From: CAXBOO01 sp963977425
Lineage (GTDB): Bacteria; Bacteroidota; Bacteroidia; Flavobacteriales_D; Luteibaculaceae
NCBI GenBank assembly: GCA_963977425.1
Contig: CAXBOO010000005.1
Location: 1-64,000, forward strand
Direction of reading: 5' to 3'
Length of the DNA stretch: 64,000 nucleotides
Below, in pieces: positions 51,857-61,694 of the stretch; position 1 is the stretch's first letter; every line of letters starts with the position of its first letter. The notes under the pieces were generated by a model. That model saw only the letters and a program-made list of their open reading frames with translations, did no database searches and was not told where the DNA came from. The translations under genes were made by a program, and so were the position numbers.

Positions 51857-52348
51857 ATGAACAAAAGATTTTTTTGGATTGGTTTCGCATCGGGTGTTGT
51901 AGGATTTATAATTACAATCGCTATTGTTTTCACACAATTCTTCGTTCAACCCGACATTTCTTTGAATCAAGTTGAGACTAAAAACTTAGAAAATGAGAAA
52001 ATTGAATTGACGGAATACCTTGGCAAACCTATTGTAGTAAACTATTGGGCTACTTGGTGCGCTCCTTGCCTTGAAGAATTCCCCTATTTCAATGATATAA
52101 AACTCGAGCTAGGAGACGACGTTAATTTCATCATGATTTCCGACGAATCCATTGATAAAATCAAGAATTTCTCTGCATCAAAACCGTACACATTCAATTA
52201 CCTTCTGAGTCCAAAAGATCTTTCTGAATATGGTATCATCGCTAGGCCAACAACCTATTTCTATAATTCAAGTGGAGAATTAGTTACCAAGCATACAGGT
52301 GGAATAAGTGCTGAAAATTTGAAAGAATTGATTGAAAAAATAAAGTAA
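51857..52348 (+). CDS. TlpA-like membrane-anchored thioredoxin
   Basis: A 163-residue thiol-disulfide protein anchored by one N-terminal helix (about 7-28), with the thioredoxin domain in the periplasm. The active site WATWCAPCLEEFP lies near 66-71; a cis-Pro loop IARPTTYFY is near 136. It probably reduces periplasmic disulfides or acts in cytochrome maturation; no ccm gene is near. It follows the 33-residue ORF by 6 nt. Confidence 0.92.
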   Translation: MNKRFFWIGFASGVVGFIITIAIVFTQFFVQPDISLNQVETKNLENEKIELTEYLGKPIVVNYWATWCAPCLEEFPYFNDIKLELGDDVNFIMISDESIDKIKNFSASKPYTFNYLLSPKDLSEYGIIARPTTYFYNSSGELVTKHTGGISAENLKELIEKIK

Positions 52349-52379
52349 TATTCAGTTTTATCAACCAACAATATCAATT

Positions 52380-52859
52380 ATGAAAACAGCAGATCAATGG
52401 TTTGAAGAATATGGAATAAGCCATAAAAACAAGACCAATAAATTCATTCATTGGGTTTGTGTACCCGCCATATTTTTTAGCATAATAGGCTTATTCGCTG
52501 CTATCCCTCATGACTTTTTAGACGCCCTATTTCCTGAAAATTATAGTCCCTACGTCAATTTCGGATCTATTGCTTTGGTTATTGCATTGATGTTCTATTT
52601 TGCATTATCTCCACGCCTTTTTATTGGCATGTTATTTTTGGCAATCGCTATAATATACGGTAACGCAATGATAGAGACTAGCACTTTGTCATTATGGCAG
52701 TTTTCGCTAACCGTGTTTGTTTTAGCATGGGTTGGTCAATTCATTGGTCACCATATAGAAGGTGCAAAACCAAGTTTTTTCAAAGATTTACAGTTCTTAA
52801 TGATAGGTCCCGCTTGGCTGATGCACTTTATCTACAAAAAATTGGGATTAAAGTATTGA
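52380..52859 (+). CDS. Mpo1-like (DUF962) membrane protein
   Basis: A 159-residue protein with four hydrophobic helices. The conserved WFEEYGISHKNKTNKFIHWVCVP near 7-30 and FIGHHIEGAKPSFFKD near 120-136 are the histidine-rich motifs of the DUF962/Mpo1 family; yeast Mpo1 is an iron-dependent dioxygenase of 2-hydroxy fatty acids. A similar lipid-modifying role is possible. The gene starts 31 nt after the TlpA-like stop. Confidence 0.87.
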   Translation: MKTADQWFEEYGISHKNKTNKFIHWVCVPAIFFSIIGLFAAIPHDFLDALFPENYSPYVNFGSIALVIALMFYFALSPRLFIGMLFLAIAIIYGNAMIETSTLSLWQFSLTVFVLAWVGQFIGHHIEGAKPSFFKDLQFLMIGPAWLMHFIYKKLGLKY

Positions 52860-52908
52860 TTGTTCAAGACATGTTATTTACTTGATTTACTCTTTTAAAC
52901 CACACAGT

Positions 52909-53265
52909 ATGCTTACCGCAATTCACCCCAAGTTACCCATGCGCAACAAAGCCAAAACCCGCGATTATTATATTCAAAAATTGGGTTTTAAAGAATTTAG
53001 TGCAACAGATTACGAAGGGTATTTGATGTTGGAAAAAGATTCCATTCAAATTCATTTCTTCGAGTTTAAAGATTTGGATCCACTAGAAAATTATGGCCAA
53101 GTTTACATCAGAACCAAAACCATAAGTGACTTCTACCAAACATTACTTGATAACAAAACAAGAATTCACCCTAATGGTCAACTCGAAAACAAACCTTGGG
53201 GACAAAAAGAATTTTCGCTTCTCGACCCAGACAATAATTTATTGACTTTCGGACAAAGCCTTTAA
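52909..53265 (+). CDS. VOC/bleomycin-resistance-like protein
   Basis: A 118-residue protein of the vicinal oxygen chelate fold, seen in IHPKLPMRNKAKTRDYYIQKLGF and FSLLDPDNNLLTFGQ. Metal-ligand positions partly match glyoxalase-like enzymes, but substrate cannot be inferred; bleomycin binding is only one possibility. I chose the ATG at 52909; an upstream TTG at 52882 is less likely. Confidence 0.8.
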   Translation: MLTAIHPKLPMRNKAKTRDYYIQKLGFKEFSATDYEGYLMLEKDSIQIHFFEFKDLDPLENYGQVYIRTKTISDFYQTLLDNKTRIHPNGQLENKPWGQKEFSLLDPDNNLLTFGQSL

Positions 53266-53289
53266 ACTAGCAGGTTGAATAAAACTTGA

Positions 53290-53772
53290 ATGAACATGAA
53301 CAACAACGATGTAATCAAGAAATTTTACACTGGTTTTGCTAACGGCATTGTTACTGAAATGACAGAATGTTATCATGACAACATTCGGTTTAAAGATCCT
53401 GTATTTGGAGAGTTAAAAGGAGCAGAAGCCAAAGCCATGTGGGAGATGTTGTTGGACAGAAGAACGGATAGCACAAAAATTAGTTTTGAGAACATACATT
53501 CAACCCAACATGAAGGTTCAGCCGATTGGAAGGCGGTTTATTTGTACGGAAAATCGAAAAGAAAAGTCATCAATAATATACAAGCCCATTTCAAATTCAA
53601 AGACGGAAAAATCATTGACCACATCGATGAATTCAATCTTTGGAAATGGACACAACAGGCTTTGGGAGTTAGTGGATATATACTCGGATGGACACCTTTT
53701 ATGAAAAATAAAATTCAAAAAACGATTCGCCAACAATTGAACTCATTTATCGCAAAAAAGAAGATAAATTAA
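53290..53772 (+). CDS. NTF2-like (SnoaL-type) protein
   Basis: A 160-residue cytoplasmic protein with the NTF2 fold: N-terminal helix VIKKFYTGFANG, the CYHDNIRFKDPVFGELKGAEAKAMWEMLL segment, a beta sheet with HFKFKDGKIIDHIDEFNLWKW, and a basic tail. Such proteins serve as small isomerases, polyketide cyclases or binding modules. No partner gene gives a hint here. Confidence 0.8.
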   Translation: MNMNNNDVIKKFYTGFANGIVTEMTECYHDNIRFKDPVFGELKGAEAKAMWEMLLDRRTDSTKISFENIHSTQHEGSADWKAVYLYGKSKRKVINNIQAHFKFKDGKIIDHIDEFNLWKWTQQALGVSGYILGWTPFMKNKIQKTIRQQLNSFIAKKKIN

Positions 53773-53942
53773 ACTTCAATTGACTCGTTTAATTTGAAAA
53801 TCAACTTGTTCATTCCAATCAATAACGGACTAACAATCCACATTTAAGACATAAAAACACACTGAAATTCAAAATATTCTTCATCCATTCGAAGGATTTA
53901 TAAAAAAAGGAAGTCTAATCATGAAACACTTAATCCATTTTC

Positions 53943-56210
53943 ATGAAAAACCTCATTCTTTCTTTCCTTTTGTTGTTGGGCATAAGTACCCAAGCTCAAG
54001 ATTTTTACGATTTAAGTACCATTCAAACCATTGAAGTAACTTTTGCAGAAAGCAATTGGGACGCCTTACTCGACGCCGAAAAAGCCGGTGATGGCGATTA
54101 CATTATGGCTCAAAGTGTCAGCATCAATGGCGTTGTTTTTGATAGCGTTGGAGTGAAATTCAAAGGCAATAGCTCCTACAACGCCAACCAAGCAAAAAAC
54201 CCTTGGCACATTGAATTAGATACTTACAAAGACCACGAATACGATGGCTACACCGACATTAAACTAGCCAACGGGCACAACGACCCTTCCTTTTTACGCG
54301 ATGCTTTGGGTTACCAAATCATTAGAAAATACATGGATGCTCCTTTGGCCAATTTTGCCAATTTGTACGTCAACGGTACTTTAATTGGACTTTACACCAA
54401 CACCGAATCCATCTCTAAAAAGTTTGTGGATAGCCGTTTTAGCTCGAAGAAAAATGCTTTTTTCAATTGCAGCCCTCCAGCAGGTGCCGGACCTCAATCT
54501 TTTGATTATCCTAACTTAACTTACAACGGTCAAGACAGCGCAGATTACTACGATGCCTACGAAATGAAATCGGATGAAGGCTGGCAAGAACTCATCAACC
54601 TTTGCGACACCTTGAGCAACAACATTGCTGCTATCGATAATATTTTAGATGTTGATAGAGCTTTGTGGATGTTGGCTTTTGATAATGCTATTGTCAACCT
54701 CGACAGTTACATCGGCAACTTCAAACAAAACTATTACTTATACCGCAGCGACTACAACCAGTTTTTACCAATAGTATGGGATTTAAATGAATCGTTTGGC
54801 GTCTTCTCTCAAACAGGTTCTGGCGATTTAAACAGCACAGCTGCTAAACAACAAATGAACCATCTACTCCATCTAAATGATGCCGATTTCCCATTGGTCC
54901 AAAAGTTATTGAATGTGCCTATGTACCAACGCATGTACTTGGCTCATTACAAAACCATTTTACAAGAAAATTTTGCGAATGATGAGTATTATTCTGAAGC
55001 ATTGTTAATGCAAAACACCATAGATGCTGCCGTACAAGCCGACCCCAACAAACTATTCACTTATGCCAATTTTCAAGACAACTTGACCAACGACATAAGC
55101 CAAGGTGGTGGCGGACCAATGGGTGGACGTTCAACACCTGGTTTAACCAATTTAATGACTGCTAGAAGTGCTTATTTATTAGGATTGAGCGATTTCACAC
55201 AGACACAACCAAGCATTACAAACATTTCTTTTTCCAATTCCGCACCCGTTTTAAACGAAACCATCACCATCACGGCAAACATAGCAGATGGCAACAAGGT
55301 GTATTTAGGATATAGAAACGAAACCATAGCTCCATTTACAAGAGTAGAAATGTTTGATGATGGAGCTCACAACGATGGTGCCGCCAACGACAATGTTTTC
55401 GGTACGGATATAACAATCATCAAATCCAACACACAGTATTACATCTACGCAGAAAACGACAATGCAGGAATGTTTTCACCACAACGAGCTCAATACGAAT
55501 TTTACGAATTGACTGCTGCAAGCGCACCAGCTGGCGATGTGGTTATCAACGAATTCATGGCCTCAAACGATGTTACAGCTTCTGATCAAGATGGTGAATT
55601 TGACGACTGGATAGAGTTGTACAACAACACCAATACGAGCATAGATTTATCTGGTTATTCGCTTTCTGATGATGGCACCGACCTTACCCAGTGGTCGTTT
55701 CCTGCAGGAACTAGCATAGAAGCCAATGGCTATTTAATAGTTTGGGCTGATGGCGATGATGAGCAAGAAGGGCTACACGCTTCGTTCAAACTATCGGCTT
55801 CGGGTGAAACCATCTACTTGGTAAATACCACAGGGGAAATTGAAGATGAAATAACTTACGAAGAACAAACGACCGATATTTCATATGGAAGATTTCCTAA
55901 CGGAACAGGCAACTTTGAAATTATGGCTCCATCATTCAATGCCAAAAACAACAGTACAACTGGTGTCAGCGATTTGGACAACGACCAACTTCAATTGAAA
56001 GCATCGCCCAACCCTACTAATGATAACTTCTTGTTAGAATTGGATTGGACTGGAAGCAATCAAAAAACAGTAAGCATTTACAACTTAAGTGGTAAAGTGA
56101 TGTATCAAAATACAATTACAGAAAATACAACAATAAGTGTTAGTCAATGGAATACAGGAATGTACATCGTACAAGTCGACCAAGATTATTTGAGAATAGC
56201 CGTTTATTAA
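53943..56210 (+). CDS. secreted CotH-like protein with lamin-tail domain and T9SS tail
   Basis: A 755-residue exported protein. Signal peptide about 1-18. A CotH kinase-like domain spans about 20-420, with VGVKFKGNSSYN, WHIELDTY, DIKLANGHNDPSFLRDALG and FLPIVWDLNESFG. A lamin-tail (LTD) domain is at about 530-660 (VINEFMASND, DDWIELYNNTNTSIDLSGYSLSD), and the type A sorting domain at about 680-755. CotH homologues are atypical protein kinases in spore coats; in Bacteroidota the secreted forms have unknown targets. The gene stands alone. Confidence 0.9.
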   Translation: MKNLILSFLLLLGISTQAQDFYDLSTIQTIEVTFAESNWDALLDAEKAGDGDYIMAQSVSINGVVFDSVGVKFKGNSSYNANQAKNPWHIELDTYKDHEYDGYTDIKLANGHNDPSFLRDALGYQIIRKYMDAPLANFANLYVNGTLIGLYTNTESISKKFVDSRFSSKKNAFFNCSPPAGAGPQSFDYPNLTYNGQDSADYYDAYEMKSDEGWQELINLCDTLSNNIAAIDNILDVDRALWMLAFDNAIVNLDSYIGNFKQNYYLYRSDYNQFLPIVWDLNESFGVFSQTGSGDLNSTAAKQQMNHLLHLNDADFPLVQKLLNVPMYQRMYLAHYKTILQENFANDEYYSEALLMQNTIDAAVQADPNKLFTYANFQDNLTNDISQGGGGPMGGRSTPGLTNLMTARSAYLLGLSDFTQTQPSITNISFSNSAPVLNETITITANIADGNKVYLGYRNETIAPFTRVEMFDDGAHNDGAANDNVFGTDITIIKSNTQYYIYAENDNAGMFSPQRAQYEFYELTAASAPAGDVVINEFMASNDVTASDQDGEFDDWIELYNNTNTSIDLSGYSLSDDGTDLTQWSFPAGTSIEANGYLIVWADGDDEQEGLHASFKLSASGETIYLVNTTGEIEDEITYEEQTTDISYGRFPNGTGNFEIMAPSFNAKNNSTTGVSDLDNDQLQLKASPNPTNDNFLLELDWTGSNQKTVSIYNLSGKVMYQNTITENTTISVSQWNTGMYIVQVDQDYLRIAVY

Positions 56211-56234
56211 TCAGATATACAACATACTATTTAG

Positions 56235-56267
56235 AAAAAGCGAGGATTAATCATTCTCGCTTTTTTT
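56235..56267. terminator. bidirectional intrinsic terminator
   Basis: Arms AAAAAGCGAG and CTCGCTTTTT around a short loop, between the CotH-like gene and priA on the other strand. Confidence 0.88.
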
Positions 56268-56291
56268 ATGCGTTCAAAAATCACCCTTCCA

Positions 56292-58742
56292 CTAATAAGG
56301 GTCAACATCTATTACCAAATATGGTTTCTTGTTGTTTGGGTTGATTCGGAAGGTTTCTAAAGCCTCTCGGATTTTCTCTTTTACCAATGCTTGATCGGCA
56401 TTGCGTCCGAATTTACACATCACATCAACCAAAAATCGACCACGCACACGTTCTACGTAAGGGGCTTCTGGGCCAAACAACAAATTCCCAAAAATGGGTT
56501 TTAGCTCTACCGCTAAATTTTTAGCCGCTTCCCAAACCACCAATTTGTCTTTATGCTTGAGTGAAAAACGAATCAATCTATAAAACGGAGGGTATTTAAA
56601 AGTTTCTCTTTCTGCTAATTCGTTGCTCAAAAAACCTTCAAAATCTTGATTGATAATTTGTTGAATGATCAACAATTCTGGATTGTACGTTTGCAAAAAC
56701 ACTTCTCCTTTGGCTTCACTTCTACCCGCTCTACCTGCAACTTGCGTAATAAGTTGATAGGTTCTTTCCGTTGCTCTAAAATCGGGAAATGCCAATAAAT
56801 GTTCCATACTGACAACCCCTACAAAAGATACTTTAGCAAAATCGAGTCCTTTGCTCAACATTTGCGTTCCGACCAAAATATCGCCTTTCCCACTTTCAAA
56901 AGCGGTAAGAATATCATCCAAACTTTTTTTACCCGAAGCCGTTTCAAAATCCAATCTATCGACTCTGTTTTCAGGAAAAAGAAGTTTCAAGTCTTCTTGA
57001 ATTCGCTCCGTTCCTAAACCTTTAAACGCTACGGATGAACTATTGCAAGCAGGGCACGATGTAAACACACTTTCGTGATGACCACAATAATGACACTTCA
57101 ACTGATTGATGTACCGGTGATACGTTAATGGCACATCGCAATTGACACAAAAAGGAATGTGACCACAGGTTTCGCATAGTACTTGAGGCACATAACCTCT
57201 TCTATTTTGAAATACAATGGCTTGCTCGTTTCTTTCCAATCGCTCGGCAATGGCATCATGAAATACTTCCGAAATAAATCCTTCTCCCTTTCGTATGCTT
57301 CCTTCCTTATTCAGGTTGATGGTTTTAATTTCTGGTAAAACAGCGTTACCAAAACGTTCACTAAGTTCTACAAGCGCATATTTATCTTTCCTTACATTGA
57401 ATATGCTTTCAACACTTGGCGTAGCAGATGCCAGTACTACTTGGCACTTATGCAAACTTCCCATTACTACGGCTGTATCTCTAGCTTGATAACGTGGTGC
57501 TGGCTCTTGCTGTTTGTAACTGCTTTCATGTTCTTCGTCAACAATGATAATCCCCAGTTTTTTAAATGGTAAAAACACCGATGAACGTACACCAATCAAC
57601 ACAAACGGTTCTTTTCCTTCTCTAACGCGTGACCATACTTCTACCCTTTCGTTGGCATTTACTTTAGAGTGATAACACAACAATTTTGTTCCAAAAAAGG
57701 CGTACAAACGTTTAATAAGCTGGGTACTCAGTGCTATTTCCGGAACCAAGAACAAGGCACTTTGTCCTTTTTCTAATACTGTTTGAATGAGTTTAACGTA
57801 AATCTCTGTTTTACCCGATCCGGTAACTCCATGCAGCAAACACACCGGATGTTTTGGGAATGCTCTAAAAATAGCATCATGAGCATCTTGCTGCGCACCA
57901 GATAATTCTGGCATAGGTTTTTGCTTTATCGCACTTGGCACCAGCCTATCTACAATCTCATCGGTCTGAAATAAAATGCCTTTTTCCAGCAATGGTTTTA
58001 GCGAAGCCGTTGTTGCATCAGCATCTTCTAAAACCTTTTTTTGAATAACGGGGATACAATCTGGATAATCAGTATGCTTTAAATACCCTAAAACGATAGC
58101 CAATTGTTTGGGCGCTCGTTGCAATTCGTTCAAAACTTCGTTCAATTCATCTTCATCTAAATAATGAGGATGGAGAAAAAGATGCTTGGCTGTTTTGGGC
58201 TTATAACCTTGGCTCCAGGTATCTTCTATTTCTATATAATTTTTCTCAAGCCACTTTTTTATGTGTTTGTACACCGATGGCAAAGAGCCCAACTTAACCA
58301 ATTCGCTAAGCGTACAAATTTGCTTATCACGAATGTATTCTAGCACTAAACGCTGCTTTTCGGGCAACGCAAAAAGTATTTCTTCCGTTATATTTTTTGC
58401 TTGAATGATGGAGTCGGTGTTCACCTTTAGTGCACCAGGTGTGGCAGCATTGTACACATCGCCCAATGAGCACATGTAATATTGACTCATCCAATACCAA
58501 AGTTGAACTTGCTTGCTAATGAACATAGGTTCATCATCAATAATGCCTTCAATAAACTTAGCATTGTAACCCGTAGGTGGTGTTTCATGAACCTTTACAA
58601 CAAGTGCTGCATAGTGTTTGTTTTTTCCAAAATGAACCAACACACGCTGCAAAGTTTTGATGTTTGCATGCCATTGATCGGGCACCGCATACGTGTAAGT
58701 AAACGCTAAAGGAATAGGAACTATGACGTCGACAAAAAGCAT
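56292..58742 (-). CDS. priA: primosomal helicase PriA
   Basis: Replication restart helicase, 816 aa. The 3' DNA-binding domain is N-terminal. Walker A HGVTGSGKTEIY lies near 305, the DEEH box (IIVDEEHESSYKQ) near 400, and the zinc-binding cysteines (CETCGHIPFCVNCDVPL and CHYCGH, CPAC) near 505-560, followed by GTQMLSKGLDF and QVAGRAGR near 690. All expected motifs are intact. It stands alone on its strand and is divergent from the methyltransferase gene. Confidence 0.96.
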   Translation of the reverse strand: MLFVDVIVPIPLAFTYTYAVPDQWHANIKTLQRVLVHFGKNKHYAALVVKVHETPPTGYNAKFIEGIIDDEPMFISKQVQLWYWMSQYYMCSLGDVYNAATPGALKVNTDSIIQAKNITEEILFALPEKQRLVLEYIRDKQICTLSELVKLGSLPSVYKHIKKWLEKNYIEIEDTWSQGYKPKTAKHLFLHPHYLDEDELNEVLNELQRAPKQLAIVLGYLKHTDYPDCIPVIQKKVLEDADATTASLKPLLEKGILFQTDEIVDRLVPSAIKQKPMPELSGAQQDAHDAIFRAFPKHPVCLLHGVTGSGKTEIYVKLIQTVLEKGQSALFLVPEIALSTQLIKRLYAFFGTKLLCYHSKVNANERVEVWSRVREGKEPFVLIGVRSSVFLPFKKLGIIIVDEEHESSYKQQEPAPRYQARDTAVVMGSLHKCQVVLASATPSVESIFNVRKDKYALVELSERFGNAVLPEIKTINLNKEGSIRKGEGFISEVFHDAIAERLERNEQAIVFQNRRGYVPQVLCETCGHIPFCVNCDVPLTYHRYINQLKCHYCGHHESVFTSCPACNSSSVAFKGLGTERIQEDLKLLFPENRVDRLDFETASGKKSLDDILTAFESGKGDILVGTQMLSKGLDFAKVSFVGVVSMEHLLAFPDFRATERTYQLITQVAGRAGRSEAKGEVFLQTYNPELLIIQQIINQDFEGFLSNELAERETFKYPPFYRLIRFSLKHKDKLVVWEAAKNLAVELKPIFGNLLFGPEAPYVERVRGRFLVDVMCKFGRNADQALVKEKIREALETFRINPNNKKPYLVIDVDPY

Positions 58743-58784
58743 TTACTAAATATTGGGTTTAATTTGCAGTTGGATATAGCTAAT

Positions 58785-59528
58785 ATGAGCAACAATACTA
58801 AAAAAGAGTGGTTTGAAACATGGTTCAACTCCAAATATTACCATATTTTATATCAACACCGCAACGATCATGAGGCTGCCGAATTCATAGATGCCTTAGT
58901 TCGTCATTTAGCCGTTCCTGCTAACAGTACTGTTATTGATTTAGCGTGTGGAAAAGGCCGCCATAGTATTGAGCTTAATAACCACCATTTGAATGTTGTA
59001 GGACTAGATCTATCTGAAAACAGCATTGAACACGCCAAAGCTTTCGAAAGCGACACTTTGCACTTTGCAGTACACGATATGCGCGAACTCTATAAAGAAG
59101 ATTTTGCGCATCATATATTCAATCTTTTCACCTCGTTTGGTTATTTCGATAATGAAAATGACAATTTAAAAACACTTGCAAACGCTCATAGATTGCTTAA
59201 AGCAGAAGGTGTTTTAGTTATCGATTATCTCAACCCCGATTCTATTGTCTCGTCGTTCCCTATTGAGGAAGAAAAAACCATCAAAGGCATCGATTTTAAA
59301 ATCAGAAAACATTGCGATGGTCAATTTATTTACAAAGACATTGCTTTTGATTCCGAAGGAAAATCACATAGCTATCAAGAAAAAGTTCAGCAAATTTCGT
59401 CTGAGTTGTTTTGTACATGGCTAGAAAAAAGTGGTTTCGAAATTGTCGAACGTTTTGGCGATTATAAACTCGGTCAATACGACGCCAAAACAAGCCCACG
59501 ACAGATTATTATATCTAAAAGAAAGTAA
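58785..59528 (+). CDS. class I SAM-dependent methyltransferase
   Basis: A 247-residue Rossmann-fold methyltransferase. Motif I VIDLACGKGRHSIEL near 45-58 and motif II VGLDLSENSIEHAKAF near 72-85 are clear, and NAHRLLKAEGVLVIDYLNP holds the later motif. Substrate unknown. I chose the ATG at 58785 (MSNNTKKEWF); a TTG at 58764 is the upstream alternative. It is 3 nt before the phosphoesterase gene. Confidence 0.88.
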   Translation: MSNNTKKEWFETWFNSKYYHILYQHRNDHEAAEFIDALVRHLAVPANSTVIDLACGKGRHSIELNNHHLNVVGLDLSENSIEHAKAFESDTLHFAVHDMRELYKEDFAHHIFNLFTSFGYFDNENDNLKTLANAHRLLKAEGVLVIDYLNPDSIVSSFPIEEEKTIKGIDFKIRKHCDGQFIYKDIAFDSEGKSHSYQEKVQQISSELFCTWLEKSGFEIVERFGDYKLGQYDAKTSPRQIIISKRK

Positions 59529-59531
59529 ACT

Positions 59532-60761
59532 ATGCGCCCAATTATTTTTTCAGCCATTATTAGCGCCATCATTGGCTTATTGATGTGGTACAATATCGGT
59601 GCTTTACGCTCTGCTTTTAGCTCGTACGCACCTTGGATCAAAAAACTAGTGGTAATGTTTTACGGTTTCACTCACCTAATTCTCATCGCAGGACTGGTTT
59701 ATTTGGTGTTTACTACCGATCAAAAAACGGGAAGCAGTTCGTACATGCCTTGGTTTGGGTATTTAATTCTATTGCTTGTTCCCGACTTGCTCATGAGCGT
59801 TTTCTTGCTTCTAGAAGATTTCATCAGGTTGCTTATTTGGGGATACAATAAGGTAAGTGGTCAAAACGAATTAGCCATGCCTGCTCGAAGAAAATTCATT
59901 TCACAATTGGCATTAGCCTCGGCTGCTATACCATTTACTTCCATAGCCTACGGACTTGTAAAAGGGAAGTACAATTACAAAATAAAAAAGATAGAGTTGG
60001 CATTTAAAGATCTTCCTAAAGCCTTTGATGGACTGACCATCACACAAATATCAGATTTACATACTGGGAGTTTCGACAACAAAACCCAAGTAGAACATGG
60101 AGTAGAATTAATCAACAGTTTAAAAAGTGACATGATCCTTTTTACTGGTGATTTGGTTAACAACAAAGCTTCAGAAGCAGAACCATGGATCGATGTATTT
60201 GGCAAGTGTTCAGCCCCTATGGGTAAGTTTTCTGTACTCGGAAATCACGATTATGGCGATTACATTCCTTGGGATAGCCCCGAAGAAAAAAACAACAATC
60301 TAAGCCGGTTAAAATCCATTCACGGTGAAATGGGCTTTAAGTTATTGTTGAACGAAAACGTCAACATTCATAAAAACGGCGAATCGATTAGTATTTGCGG
60401 TGTTGAAAATTGGGGAAAGCCACCATTTGTTCAATATGGCGATTTAGATAAAGCATTAAACAACACCCACGATTTTAGAGTATTGCTATCTCACGACCCA
60501 TCACATTTTGATGAGCAAGTAAAACAGCACAACAAAAAAGTGCATTTAACTTTAGCTGGTCACACCCATGGTATGCAATTTGGTATCGACATTCCTGGCT
60601 TTAAATGGAGTCCGGTTAAATGGAAATATCCAAAATGGAGTGGACTATACACCGAATTAGAGCAACATTTGTATGTAAATCAAGGTTTCGGTTTCCTTGC
60701 TTTTCCGGGTCGTGTAGGCATGTGGCCTGAGATTACGCAAATAACTTTGAAGATGGCTTAA
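59532..60761 (+). CDS. membrane-anchored metallophosphoesterase
   Basis: A 409-residue protein with four N-terminal helices (about 1-105) and a calcineurin-like domain (about 150-405). Metal motifs: QISDLHTGS, FTGDLVNN, LGNHDYGDY, LLSHDPSHFD and LAGHTHGMQFG. It resembles bacterial membrane phosphoesterases of the YkuE/LpxG-like group, so a lipid or nucleotide-sugar phosphodiester is a possible substrate, but this is open. It shares an operon with the methyltransferase gene. Confidence 0.9.
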   Translation: MRPIIFSAIISAIIGLLMWYNIGALRSAFSSYAPWIKKLVVMFYGFTHLILIAGLVYLVFTTDQKTGSSSYMPWFGYLILLLVPDLLMSVFLLLEDFIRLLIWGYNKVSGQNELAMPARRKFISQLALASAAIPFTSIAYGLVKGKYNYKIKKIELAFKDLPKAFDGLTITQISDLHTGSFDNKTQVEHGVELINSLKSDMILFTGDLVNNKASEAEPWIDVFGKCSAPMGKFSVLGNHDYGDYIPWDSPEEKNNNLSRLKSIHGEMGFKLLLNENVNIHKNGESISICGVENWGKPPFVQYGDLDKALNNTHDFRVLLSHDPSHFDEQVKQHNKKVHLTLAGHTHGMQFGIDIPGFKWSPVKWKYPKWSGLYTELEQHLYVNQGFGFLAFPGRVGMWPEITQITLKMA

Positions 60762-60813
60762 CATTAGTTTAATAATTCCTCCAAAATTTAACGTGTTGAG
60801 CTGTTCAAATGGT

Positions 60814-60821
60814 TAATTTTG
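60814..60821 (+). promoter_or_regulatory. -7 promoter box of the TPR gene
   Basis: TAATTTTG fits TAnnTTTG exactly, with only 4 nt before the ATG at 60826. A TTG at 60796-60798 could be the -33 element. The transcript would be leaderless or nearly so. Confidence 0.45.
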
Positions 60822-60825
60822 CAGA

Positions 60826-61677
60826 ATGAACGAAGAAAGCAACAAAACCAACACTAGCCTAATAAAATCCGCAAGGAAAGGCTTATTTGTTGCGAATAAA
60901 GCGCTCAGTTTCACCAATAAATTGGCTGGTGGAGAAGTACAACGTTACTTTAACGAGGCCTTTTGCTTATTGAATGGTTTTACAGAGAATGAAAACAATT
61001 ATTTGTTCAATTTGCAAAACCGAAAAAATTACAGAAAAAACTACCCTTTTTCTTTTATCGCCAAAAATTTCGACGATTACGCTGAAGCTAAAAAACTCTT
61101 TACCAAGGTTATAGAATTAAAACCTGATCATTACTTGGCTTATGATTTTAGAGGTATTGCTCGAGTAAAAATGGGTGATATTTCGGGTGGAATCCTTGAT
61201 TTTGGTTTATCCTCTATCTACAACAGCAAATACCAGTACGCGTTTTTGAATTGTGGAAATGCTTACGATGACAAAGGTGATTTTAGAAAGGCTATTGAAA
61301 ATTACGATGCCGCCATTGCTTTGGATAAAGAATTTGCGCAAGCTTATAACGCAAGAGGCAACTGCCGAAGCAAAATCAAAAACCATAAAGACGCCTTACT
61401 CGATTACAATCAAGCAATTTTAATTGATCCTGAATACGCCGTTGCATACTACAATAGAGGCATTACTTATAAGCATTTAAAAAATTTAGAAGCATCGATG
61501 GAAGATTACAATAAAGCCATCGATTTGAACCCTAATTTTGCACATGCTTTTAATGGCCGAGGTAATGTAAAAACCATATTGGGTGACTCAAGTGCTGCGG
61601 GCAAAGATTTTGAATCGGCAGCCAAAAACGACAAAAATTTCGCGTCGTATTACAAAACACTAGGTACTAAATACTAG
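60826..61677 (+). CDS. tetratricopeptide repeat protein
   Basis: A 283-residue protein without a signal peptide. After an N-terminal polar region (about 1-80), five or six TPRs run to the end (for example AFLNCGNAYDDKGDFRKAIENYDAAIALD and AYYNRGITYKHLKNLEASMEDYNKAIDLN). It is likely a cytoplasmic scaffold. It is immediately upstream of the pseudo-PLD/J-domain gene (17 nt), so the two may be partners. Confidence 0.85.
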   Translation: MNEESNKTNTSLIKSARKGLFVANKALSFTNKLAGGEVQRYFNEAFCLLNGFTENENNYLFNLQNRKNYRKNYPFSFIAKNFDDYAEAKKLFTKVIELKPDHYLAYDFRGIARVKMGDISGGILDFGLSSIYNSKYQYAFLNCGNAYDDKGDFRKAIENYDAAIALDKEFAQAYNARGNCRSKIKNHKDALLDYNQAILIDPEYAVAYYNRGITYKHLKNLEASMEDYNKAIDLNPNFAHAFNGRGNVKTILGDSSAAGKDFESAAKNDKNFASYYKTLGTKY

Positions 61678-61694
61678 TAAAACTTTCCTTAAGC